Origin: an uncultured beta proteobacterium
Lineage (GTDB): Bacteria > Pseudomonadota > Gammaproteobacteria > Burkholderiales > Burkholderiaceae
Direction: 5' to 3'
Length of the DNA stretch: 7,076 nucleotides
Assembly: GCA_903938955.1 (NCBI GenBank)
Contig: CAJAFJ010000209.1
Span: 1-7,076, forward strand
Part shown: piece by piece, positions 1 through 4,884 of the stretch
Position numbering within the stretch: the first letter of the stretch is position 1
Layout: each line of letters opens with the position of its first letter
Program-made: the position numbers and the translations under genes
The notes under the pieces: model-generated
Databases searched by the model: none
Seen by the model: only the letters and a program-made list of their open reading frames with translations
Told to the model about the DNA's origin: nothing

Positions 1-1374
1 GCCGCTCGACTACTCGCCTTGCTGTTTGCCATGGATAAAGAGCCCCAGCGTCTGCGCGTTGCGCTGGCGGCACCGACCGGCAAGGCCGCAGCTAGGTTGC
101 GTCAGTCGATTGATGCGTCCCTGCAGGAGTTAAACAAACGCCTGGGGCAGGACATTGATCTGGAAACTTTTACCAAACGCATTGGCGCGGCCAGAACCCT
201 GCACTCACTGTTGGGCGCCCGCCCCGACACCCGCATGTTTCGTTTCAATGCCAGCCACTTGCTGGATGTGGACATCCTGATCGTGGATGAGGCCTCGATG
301 ATTCATTTGGAAATGATGTCGGCCTTGCTGCAAGCCATGCCGCCTGGCGCCAAGCTGATCCTGCTGGGTGACAAGGACCAACTGGCCTCCGTGGAAGCCG
401 GTGCCGTGCTGGGCGACCTCTGTCGCGACGCTGGACGCGGGCATTACGATCTGGAGACCGCGCGTTATGCCTTGGCGGTAGCCGGCCAAACACTGCCGTC
501 GGAGTTTCTCGCAACCGATGCCCAAACCACCCCGTTGGCGCAGCAAACCGTCATGCTGCGCAAAAGCCGCCGCTTTGGCGGGCTGATCGGCCAACTGGCG
601 CTGGCGGTCAATAGCGGGGACAGCGGATTGGCCCAGTCGCTGATCACGCACGATACGACGGAGGTATTGCAGGCGACCTACCACCCAACTGTGGAGACGG
701 TCTTGAACCTTGCGGTCCACGGCCGCCCAGGTGCGACTGCCTGCTTTGCAGATTACTTGCGCCTAATCCGCGAACGTCCGACTCAAGCGCTGCAAGACAG
801 CAGCAGTCACGACACCTGGATCAAAAGCGTGCTGGTGGCTTTTGATCGTTTTCGATTACTGTGCGCTGTCCATGACGGGGATTGGGGGACACGAAGTTTG
901 AACCAGTCAGTCCAAAAGGCCTTGGCGGCCGCGGGCCTGTTAAAGCCACAAGGCGAATGGTTTGAAGGGCGGCCGGTCATGGTCACCCGCAACGACCCGG
1001 AACTCGGTGTCTTTAATGGCGATGTGGGCGTGGCACTGCCCGGCATGCGGGGCGCCACCGCCCTGCGTGTCTACTTCCTGGATGGCGACAGCTTGCGCTC
1101 AGTTGGAGTGAGCCGCTTGGCTTATGTGGAAACTGCTTTTGCCATGACGGTACACAAGTGCCAGGGCTCTGAGTTCTTGCATACCGCCTTGGTGCTGCCA
1201 CTGGGTGGTGCCAAGGTATTGACGCGCGAGTTGGTTTACACCGGAATCACCCGTGCGCGGGAGCGATTCACGCTGATCGAGGGACAGGCGGGTTTACTGC
1301 AATCAGCGATCGCACGACCATCGCAGCGGGCCAGTGGACTGGGCTTGCAGTTGGAGAACCCCGCTAAATTTTGA
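1..1374 (+). CDS. recD: RecD, exodeoxyribonuclease V alpha subunit (5'-truncated by window edge)
   Basis: RecD is the 5'-3' helicase subunit of RecBCD, which processes double-strand DNA ends for recombination and degrades foreign linear DNA. The frame is open from base 1, so the gene begins upstream. The helicase Walker A loop should lie just outside, because the first readable part corresponds to the segment that follows it, ending in the family signature APTGKAAARL. Seen in order: Walker B with VDEAS (about 283-297), motif III LLGDKDQL (361-384), the late core VMVTRNDPELGVFNGDVG, motif V with TVHKCQGSEF (1147-1176) and motif VI YTGITRARERF (1237-1269). The 457 residues present are about two thirds of a usual RecD. 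The C-terminus looks natural and no frameshift is visible. In this group recD normally follows recB, which cannot be checked here. A small GGCTG-CAT-CAGCC hairpin (1394-1406) follows the stop but has no T-run. Confidence 0.96.
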   Translation, partial: AARLLALLFAMDKEPQRLRVALAAPTGKAAARLRQSIDASLQELNKRLGQDIDLETFTKRIGAARTLHSLLGARPDTRMFRFNASHLLDVDILIVDEASMIHLEMMSALLQAMPPGAKLILLGDKDQLASVEAGAVLGDLCRDAGRGHYDLETARYALAVAGQTLPSEFLATDAQTTPLAQQTVMLRKSRRFGGLIGQLALAVNSGDSGLAQSLITHDTTEVLQATYHPTVETVLNLAVHGRPGATACFADYLRLIRERPTQALQDSSSHDTWIKSVLVAFDRFRLLCAVHDGDWGTRSLNQSVQKALAAAGLLKPQGEWFEGRPVMVTRNDPELGVFNGDVGVALPGMRGATALRVYFLDGDSLRSVGVSRLAYVETAFAMTVHKCQGSEFLHTALVLPLGGAKVLTRELVYTGITRARERFTLIEGQAGLLQSAIARPSQRASGLGLQLENPAKF

Positions 1375-1465
1375 TACTCCACCGAGTGACGTTGGCTGCA
1401 TCAGCCGTGACTTGGCGTCGGGCTGCAAATATTGCTTCTTAGGCGTCACGTGAATGAAAACAATA

Positions 1466-1475
1466 AAGAAGAGAG
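1466..1475 (+). promoter_or_regulatory. Ribosome binding site selecting the start at 1481
   Basis: The purine run AAGAAGAGAG lies 5 nt before the ATG at 1481. The upstream in-frame ATG at 1454 has no comparable site, so 1481 is the preferred start of the next gene. Confidence 0.5.
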
Positions 1476-1480
1476 TGCAG

Positions 1481-2497
1481 ATGGATTGGTTTGAACGCCT
1501 TACAGGATTTCGGGAAACAGCTTACGCCGACACCCGTCGAAGGCTCAAGGTTGAGGGTGGCCAACTGCACTCTCTGGTCAATGGCAAAAGTTATGGCATT
1601 GGCGAACTTGAACTGGTGTCCCTTGCAAGCTTGCGTGAACGGGTGAAATTGGCGGGAGGGCCACCTGGGCGTCTGAAAGTCACTCTAGTACGCGGCGATG
1701 TGCGCGCCATGCACAGCGCAACAGAAAACGCGGGCGCGCTGTTTCAGGTCGCTTCACAGTTCAACCTGCTGGAGATGACCTCGCCCTCAGTTACCCCAGA
1801 GCATGGCGTGACGCGTTATCAACACGATCCCACCCAGGGTCCCGCCTGCGCGATTGCCGCAGGTGCGGCAACGATCTATCGCAATTACTTTGCGCCAGTC
1901 GGCAATGAACGGGGGCAGACGAAAGAACATCAACTTGACGGATTAGCACAGCTCGGCCAGGCATTGGCTGAAGCCATGGGACAACCGATTGAAACCTTAT
2001 GGAGCATGGAAAACGGCTACGCCATGTGCAGTCGCATCGGGCTGGATTCAATTTCCAGCCACCTGGACTCACTCAAGCAGGATGCGATTGACGCGCTGAG
2101 CGGACTGCTTTGCATCGGCGTGCACAGCGACGTGGAAGTAACCGATACCCGGGGTCGTAATCGGCAACTGGTTTCGCAGGCCTTCTGTTCGGCGCTACCA
2201 GTTGCCTACGGATGTTCTGTGCCCTCCTCGCACTGGACTGCGTTTGCCAAGCTGATTCTGCAGGCGTCGTATGAGGCCACGATGTGGGCCGCCGTTCTGA
2301 ATGCACAGCGTGGCGCATCCAACGTCGTGCTGCTCACACGTCTTGGTGGAGGTGCCTTTGGCAATGACGATGAATGGATCCAAGCTGCCATGCTACGAGC
2401 ACTCAAAAAGGTTGAAGGATTTGATCTTGAAGTAAAGCTGGTAAGTTATGGCGAACCATCACACGCGACTTTACAAATGGTGAAGGCATTTTCATGA
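1481..2497 (+). CDS. Conserved hypothetical protein, macro/PARG-like C-terminal half
   Basis: The product is 338 aa from the preferred ATG; an in-frame ATG at 1454 would add nine lysine-rich residues. It begins MDWFERLTGF and appears soluble, with no signal peptide or membrane span. The central part has QGPACAIAAGAATIYRNYF, followed by a segment with an invariant-looking ENGYA and a later AFCSALPVAY. The C-terminal part has LLTRLGGGAFGNDDEWI and ends in a predicted beta-strand with VSYG. The LGGGAFGN-type loop followed by a helix resembles the ADP-ribose-binding loop of macro-domain and PARG-like (TIGR02452-type) proteins. That is an analogy from reading, and no catalytic residue is assigned. 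I recall the overall family as widespread but uncharacterised. It starts 106 nt after recD and shares its GC-rich codon use, so it looks resident. Its TGA overlaps a following ATG, suggesting a lost translationally coupled partner. Confidence 0.85.
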   Translation: MDWFERLTGFRETAYADTRRRLKVEGGQLHSLVNGKSYGIGELELVSLASLRERVKLAGGPPGRLKVTLVRGDVRAMHSATENAGALFQVASQFNLLEMTSPSVTPEHGVTRYQHDPTQGPACAIAAGAATIYRNYFAPVGNERGQTKEHQLDGLAQLGQALAEAMGQPIETLWSMENGYAMCSRIGLDSISSHLDSLKQDAIDALSGLLCIGVHSDVEVTDTRGRNRQLVSQAFCSALPVAYGCSVPSSHWTAFAKLILQASYEATMWAAVLNAQRGASNVVLLTRLGGGAFGNDDEWIQAAMLRALKKVEGFDLEVKLVSYGEPSHATLQMVKAFS

Positions 2498-2535
2498 GCA
2501 GTGGTCCCAATATTCTTCTCAAAGATGGCTGGTAG
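2494..2535 (+). pseudogene. 13-codon remnant of a gene coupled to the macro-like gene
   Basis: The ATG at 2494 overlaps the preceding stop as ATGA, the classic arrangement for translational coupling. The frame reads MSSGPNILLKDGW and stops at TAG (2533-2535). Composition becomes AT-rich and repeat-bearing soon afterwards. I read it as the start of a second operon gene that has been cut off. A fortuitous ATG is the alternative, and the fragment is too short to identify. Confidence 0.3.
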
Positions 2536-2629
2536 CCAAGTAACGACCGCTCAGTGAGCTGTGCCATCTGCGTGGAGATGTGTGTTTACAAGATGTATTC
2601 AGCATAAATACCATGAAAAATCATCCAAA

Positions 2630-2645
2630 GTTTTCTGCAGAAAAC
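2630..2645. repeat. Perfect 16-bp palindrome, copy 1 (GTTTTCTGCAGAAAAC)
   Basis: GTTTTCTGCAGAAAAC is identical to its reverse complement. A second copy starts 44 bp downstream, about four helical turns away, so both would face the same side of the DNA. This fits paired operators for a dimeric DNA-binding protein. No candidate protein is encoded nearby apart from the distant Crp-like regulator. Confidence 0.7.
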
Positions 2646-2659
2646 CTCATGGATTTGCA

Positions 2660-2708
2660 TTTTGGACGTCGAAGTTTTCTGTAGAAAACCATGTTTTCAA
2701 GTCCAAAA
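2660..2708. repeat. Inverted repeat TTTTGGAC / GTCCAAAA enclosing palindrome copy 2
   Basis: Perfect 8-bp arms at 2660-2667 and 2701-2708 surround the second 16-bp palindrome, giving a nested symmetric structure of 49 bp. This is direct sequence observation; any function is unknown. Confidence 0.55.
2674..2689. repeat. 16-bp palindrome, copy 2 (GTTTTCTGTAGAAAAC)
   Basis: It differs from copy 1 only at one central base (GTTTTCTGTAGAAAAC). Both copies keep the GTTTTCT/AGAAAAC arms and are followed by CC-AT-like flanks. Conservation of the arms against a changed centre is what a dimer-binding operator would show. Confidence 0.65.
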
Positions 2709-2743
2709 ATCATTGAGAAATCGCTAAGCCATTGATTTTAAAC

Positions 2744-2762
2744 ATTATGCATCCTGCATAAT
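2744..2762. repeat. Inverted repeat ATTATGCA-TCC-TGCATAAT
   Basis: Perfect 8-bp arms are separated by 3 bp. The right arm runs directly into the first TTTCGTTTCCGTA repeat. There is no T-run, so it is not a terminator. It could be an operator or a recombinase core. Confidence 0.55.
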
Positions 2763-2793
2763 TTCGTTTCCGTAACTCCACTTCGTTTCCGTA
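2762..2793. repeat. Two direct TTCGTTTCCGTA repeats
   Basis: TTCGTTTCCGTA occurs at about 2763-2774 and 2782-2793. It is a variant of the TTTTCGTTTTCGTA unit repeated from 2824 on, so the array probably begins here in diverged form. Confidence 0.5.
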
Positions 2794-2823
2794 CCCCACC
2801 GCCCCCGTAGCCCATCGCCGCGC

Positions 2824-2909
2824 GGTTTTCCGTTTTCGTATGTTTTCGTTTTCGTATGTTTTCGTTTTCGTAATGGTTCGAGATCGTAATGGCTGTTTTC
2901 GTTTTCGAA
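2824..2909. repeat. Iteron-like array of 16-bp TGTTTTCGTTTTCGTA units
   Basis: Two identical units TGTTTTCGTTTTCGTA lie in tandem at 2841-2856 and 2857-2872. A 17-bp variant with CCG in place of CG precedes them (2824-2840). A degenerate 16-bp unit, ATGGTTCGAGATCGTA (2873-2888), keeps the phase. A further unit ending in GAA lies at 2894-2909. Each unit itself contains a TTTTCG doublet. Such arrays occur in replication or partition origins and at repressor sites, but no replication or partition gene is present in the window. Confidence 0.7.
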
Positions 2910-2919
2910 GATGGTGTGT

Positions 2920-2938
2920 GTGTTGTACCGTACAACAC
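2920..2938. promoter_or_regulatory. 19-bp palindrome GTGTTGTACCGTACAACAC, probable operator
   Basis: Perfect 9-bp arms flank a single central base. The TTGTAC-N-GTACAA core is the kind of site bound by ribbon-helix-helix or small HTH repressors such as autoregulated antitoxins. No such gene remains next to it, so it may be an orphan operator. Confidence 0.45.
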
Positions 2939-3019
2939 CTGGTTTGTTCAGTGCTTCGCGAGCGTAAATCCAATGGTTTTTCGGCTTGTTGCGGGTTGAT
3001 CTGATGCTAGTTGACTGAA

Positions 3020-3114
3020 AAAATATATGTTGTCGGAAGCAAAATATAGGTTGTCGGGAATTGATAGCCCCCCTCTTGTTCGTTTTGAGTAACCAAATAT
3101 AGGGACTGTACGCA
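3020..3114. repeat. Tandem 21-bp repeats plus a third degenerate copy, possible transposon end
   Basis: Two adjacent 21-bp units (3020-3040 and 3041-3061) match at 17 of 21 positions and share AAAATATA-K-GTTGTCGG. A third partial copy with CAAATATAGG...TGTACG lies at 3094-3112. On the minus strand the shared core reads ACA..CCTATATTTTG, in the style of the roughly 20-bp transposase-binding repeats inside the ends of Tn7/Tn5053/Mu-type elements. The truncated ThiF gene begins immediately to the right. Calling this an element end is inference. Confidence 0.45.
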
Positions 3115-3130
3115 ACGTCTTAACAGTTGT

Positions 3131-3556
3131 ATGGATTATCCAAATGTTGACGTGGCAGCAAGCCTCGCAAATCAATTTTGCGTAAAAAATGGTGTCCCAT
3201 TGGTAGTGGCAGGGGGATATAACCTGCATCTGTCTTTGATTGGTCTTTCTGTCGTTCCGGGTAAGACCGCTTGCTTTGACTGTAGTCTTACCTATCTCAG
3301 AAAAGCACTTGACCCAGAAAGACTACAACTCAAAAAACTTCCACGTCAAAACAGAAACATCGGCAACATAGCCCCACTTGCTGCAATAACAGCGTCTGTA
3401 GCAAGTATGGAAGCCATACGCTTGGCAATTCATGACGACCGACTACCGCCTGCAATGAGCGGCAGGCGCGGAGAGTTTAATTTTTTAAATGAGAGCTTCG
3501 ATTGGATGGACATTCCCATGCAAACTGACTGCCCAACCTGTTCAGCGAACGAGTAG
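3131..3556 (+). pseudogene. ThiF/HesA/MoeB-family (E1-like) adenylyltransferase, C-terminal fragment
   Basis: The family activates a protein or peptide C-terminus by adenylation (sulfur carriers, ubiquitin-like proteins, some ribosomal peptides). The 141-aa frame holds only the second half of a ThiF domain. CMDYPNVDVAASLANQFCVKNGVPLVVAGGY (written from the codon before the ATG) matches the segment after the catalytic region. Two CxxC pairs, C48/C51 (CFDC) and C134/C137 (CPTC), form the usual structural zinc site. The GxGxxG nucleotide-binding loop and the ATP-contacting Arg/Lys/Asp residues are absent. The frame is open upstream only to 3089, after a TGA, and the ATG at 3131 has no ribosome binding site. 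A full member is usually at least 230 aa. The gene was therefore probably cut near 3120-3130, next to the 21-bp repeats. AT-richer codon use than recD suggests transferred DNA. Confidence 0.7.
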
Positions 3557-3590
3557 CCCAAAATTCTCTCGTCACGCAGTTCGCGATGAT

Positions 3591-3739
3591 GTGAACGAAA
3601 CATCGATTGCGCCGGCCTACAAAGGCAGAATAATCTCCATAAATGGAACTTGTTGAAACAATGGCTTGCATCTGTTGTTAAGACAGGTGCTTATGTAAAG
3701 TGGCCTTTGGATGAACTCAATCAAACGAAACCGAGTTAA
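3591..3739 (+). pseudogene. Possible frameshifted small gene after the ThiF fragment
   Basis: A GTG at 3591 opens a frame reading VNETSIAPAYKGRIISINGTC that stops at a TGA at about 3654. In another frame the DNA continues protein-like, LLKQWLASVVKTGAYVKWPLDELNQTKPS, and ends at TAA 3737-3739. Joined by one shift near 3640-3655 they would give a protein of roughly 50 aa. It lies 34 nt behind the ThiF fragment on the same strand, as an operon partner would. No clear ribosome binding site is seen and the family is not recognised. Confidence 0.25.
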
Positions 3740-3987
3740 TTCGAACCTGGAGGCCGTAGGCTAATTCGGCCGGGCCGAGGTCGATTGATGGCATGGAGCG
3801 GGTCAGTAGTAATGCTTGGACGGGCGGCCACCGGCAGCAACTGCGGGAGCTGTCCAAGATGGTTAATGCAGAATGTCGGCAGGCGCGGGAACTGGTTGCA
3901 TCCTGTTAAATCAGTATTGATAACAGACTAAAAAACAGTAATAAAAACTACCATCAGACTTCCCAGGCGCGCCACTCTACTCAATTA
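3740..3987. other. Intergenic stretch without convincing gene
   Basis: Only short frames occur, such as a 38-codon frame from the ATG at about 3794 (MERVSSNAWTGGHRQQLREL...) without a ribosome binding site. The GC-rich part around 3745-3905 carries one copy of the dispersed GAATGTCGGCAG motif and looks like degenerate intergenic repeat DNA. The last 80 bases are AT-rich and would be the 3' end of the minus-strand operon, but I see no clear terminator hairpin. Confidence 0.5.
3871..3882 (+). repeat. Dispersed motif GAATGTCGGCAG, copy 1
   Basis: The 12-mer recurs exactly at 6065-6076, and its inner AATGTCGGCA also at 5941-5950. All three copies are in gene-free DNA in the same orientation. Confidence 0.4.
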
Positions 3988-4170
3988 TTAATCTTTGTTA
4001 ACAGCGTCCACTGTTGCAGCTACGGCACCTACGCCAAGCGCAACTGCAGCACCAGTAGCAGTAATCGATCCGACGGCGCCCAGAACTGGCGAAGCAATAA
4101 TCACGGCGGTAGCAGCAGCAGCTCCTTTAGTGACATCCCACAGAAAATCAATGGCTGAAAATGATGACAT
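3988..4170 (-). CDS. 60-aa Gly/Ala-rich hydrophobic miniprotein
   Basis: The product starts MSSFSAIDFLWDVTKG, and its residues 16-56 are almost entirely Ala, Gly, Val, Thr and Ile with one Pro (P28). It could form two short membrane helices, about 17-36 and 38-55, before the polar end NKD. The start at 4170 is set by GGAAG (plus-strand 4176-4180) 5 nt before the ATG. An upstream in-frame ATG would add 17 polar residues and run through that site. It is the downstream gene of a two-gene minus-strand unit, 65 nt after the other small hydrophobic gene. Function is not recognised. The composition fits a membrane-active peptide (bacteriocin-like, holin-like or toxin-like) or a small structural membrane protein. 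No double-glycine leader or signal peptide is visible, which weakens the bacteriocin reading. Confidence 0.7.
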   Translation of the reverse strand: MSSFSAIDFLWDVTKGAAAATAVIIASPVLGAVGSITATGAAVALGVGAVAATVDAVNKD

Positions 4171-4196
4171 AAAAACTTCCTTTTTGTTGAGGTCAT

Positions 4197-4213
4197 GCCA
4201 CTGGCTGAGTGGC
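4197..4213 (-). promoter_or_regulatory. Intercistronic hairpin between the two small genes
   Basis: GCCACT-GGCTG-AGTGGC gives a 6-bp stem with a 5-nt loop between the stop of the first and the ribosome binding site of the second small gene. It is not followed by a T-run on the minus strand. It is more likely an mRNA-stability or translation-tuning element than a terminator. Confidence 0.35.
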
Positions 4214-4235
4214 GGCACCATAGAGATGAAATGGG

Positions 4236-4472
4236 TCAGTCGAACAAACTCGCAATGCCGGCCACAAATCCACTTGCGATTGCAAGCGGAATTGCAATGG
4301 GTGCTGCGGCTGCAACACCAACAACTGCAAGCGTCCCTGCAGCGGCAGCACCTAATGCAGCACCAGCACCAGTAGCAACCGCAGTTCTACCAACGCTAGT
4401 CTCACTACTTCCTGTGATTTTTTTTGAGGCCTCATTTCCCGCCACGCCCAAACCAAATGCTTGCATAACCAT
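4236..4472 (-). CDS. 78-aa glycine-zipper-like hydrophobic miniprotein
   Basis: A polar, Ser/Thr/Lys-containing N-terminal third (residues 1-30, MVMQAFGLGVAGNEASKK...) precedes a long Gly/Ala/Val tract (31-75) and a short end SLFD. The tract holds GxxxG spacings (G37-G41, G68-G72) and two prolines (P58, P62), suggesting two packed helices in or across a membrane. The start at 4472 has AAAAGGGAAA (plus-strand 4478-4487) at proper spacing; a second ATG lies two codons in. It is the first gene of the minus-strand pair and diverges from the Crp-like regulator gene across 400 bp. With the 60-aa neighbour it could be a two-component membrane-active pair, by analogy with two-peptide bacteriocins or holin pairs. 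This is inference, as neither family is recognised. Confidence 0.7.
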   Translation of the reverse strand: MVMQAFGLGVAGNEASKKITGSSETSVGRTAVATGAGAALGAAAAGTLAVVGVAAAAPIAIPLAIASGFVAGIASLFD

Positions 4473-4564
4473 GATTATTTCCCTTTTATTTAATATTACA
4501 GAAGAATCGAAAACAATTAATACTGTTCAAACGCATATTTAACCAAGTCCATACCTTGTTGGGC

Positions 4565-4617
4565 CAGGTTATATATTTGTGGCAGATGGCGACACCATCA
4601 CTCAACACATATACCTG
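4565..4617. repeat. Long imperfect inverted repeat centred on GATGG-CGACA-CCATC
   Basis: The inner arms GATGG (4585-4589) and CCATC (4595-4599) are perfect. The symmetry continues imperfectly outward through AT-rich sequence to CAGGT (4565-4569) and ACCTG (4613-4617). It may be an operator or an mRNA hairpin in the 5' leader of the minus-strand unit. Confidence 0.4.
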
Positions 4618-4647
4618 CATTAATTTTTCGATGAGTGAAGTTTAGGG

Positions 4648-4884
4648 ATGGCGCATCAAGACGTATGTGAGCTGCTTCACACCATTAGCGACTTTGTCAA
4701 TCTCAATGCACGCATGACAGACATGCGCACTAAATCTCACACTGAAAGAGAGTCTGGGAATCACATGCAGCTAATCCTGCAAAAATTCAGCCACTTAGAC
4801 GACTTCGTTCATGCCGCTGTCGTTATCATTGTTTTATCGACAAACAACAGCCACATAACGGCGATGGAGGGGGATGAGTCATAG
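4648..4884 (+). CDS. Doubtful 78-aa open frame overlapping the regulator start
   Basis: The frame reads MAHQDVCELLHTISDFVNLNARMTDMRTK... and overlaps the Crp-like gene by 11 bases. The ATG is directly abutted by GGG, a poor ribosome binding site. An inner ATG at 4765 has GGGAA at better spacing and would give 39 aa (MQLILQKFSHLDDFVHAAVV...). The frame contains the CRP-type palindrome and another inverted repeat, which argues that the DNA is regulatory. If real, it would be translationally coupled to the regulator. No family is recognised. Confidence 0.25.
   Translation: MAHQDVCELLHTISDFVNLNARMTDMRTKSHTERESGNHMQLILQKFSHLDDFVHAAVVIIVLSTNNSHITAMEGDES
4666..4681. promoter_or_regulatory. CRP-type binding site TGTGA-GCTGCT-TCACA
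   Basis: Both half-sites match the classic CRP consensus TGTGA-N6-TCACA without a mismatch. The site lies about 200 bp from the start codon of each divergent gene and is the natural target for the CRP-like regulator encoded next door, or for the cell's global Crp. Confidence 0.6.
4711..4727. repeat. 17-bp inverted repeat CGCATG-ACAGA-CATGCG
   Basis: Perfect 6-bp arms are separated by 5 bp, centred 45.5 bp from the centre of the CRP-type site. It is a possible second operator in the divergent region. Confidence 0.4.

Larger units (their letters stand above)
2536..3088. other. Gene-free, repeat- and palindrome-rich AT-rich block
   Basis: No frame here has a convincing start, ribosome binding site or protein-like composition; minus-strand frames merely translate the TTTTCG repeats. 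The block holds the structured repeats listed separately below, plus the small palindrome GCTCAGTGAGC at 2549-2559. Its composition contrasts with the GC-rich genes to the left. The density of symmetrical sites suggests a protein-binding control region or a remnant of a mobile element (inference). Confidence 0.6.
4473..4873. promoter_or_regulatory. Divergent intergenic control region
   Basis: This separates the two-gene minus-strand unit from the plus-strand regulator gene. It is AT-rich on the left and carries a long imperfect inverted repeat (4565-4617), a CRP-type palindrome (4666-4681) and a 17-bp inverted repeat (4711-4727). No promoter with both elements close to consensus could be picked out on either strand. 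A weak candidate on the minus strand has TTGGTT and TATTAA about 18 nt apart, upstream of 4500. Confidence 0.5.

Noticed and set aside
2744..2762. A dif-like XerC/XerD site at the ATTATGCA inverted repeat
   Set aside because: The arms are too short and symmetric with a 3-bp spacer. They do not fit the 11-6-11 layout or the known XerC arm.
2710..2973. Minus-strand frame rich in Lys/Thr/Glu/Asn repeats
   Set aside because: The repeats (ENENIRKRK type) are simply the translated TTTTCG iteron-like DNA; no ribosome binding site or conserved features.
3737..3790. tRNA remnant suggested by TTCGAACC/GGTTCGAA near 3740
   Set aside because: No paired T-stem, anticodon arm or acceptor stem can be drawn on either strand.
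3995..4375. Plus-strand 126-aa frame opposite the two small genes
   Set aside because: It spans both minus-strand genes and their spacer, ends in a Gln/His-rich low-complexity tail and has no ribosome binding site.
4195..4542. Plus-strand 115-aa Ala/Pro-rich frame opposite the 78-aa miniprotein gene
   Set aside because: It mirrors the Gly/Ala-rich minus-strand gene, has its GAGG too close to the ATG, and its product is low-complexity. The minus frame has a well-placed ribosome binding site and coherent hydrophobic tract.
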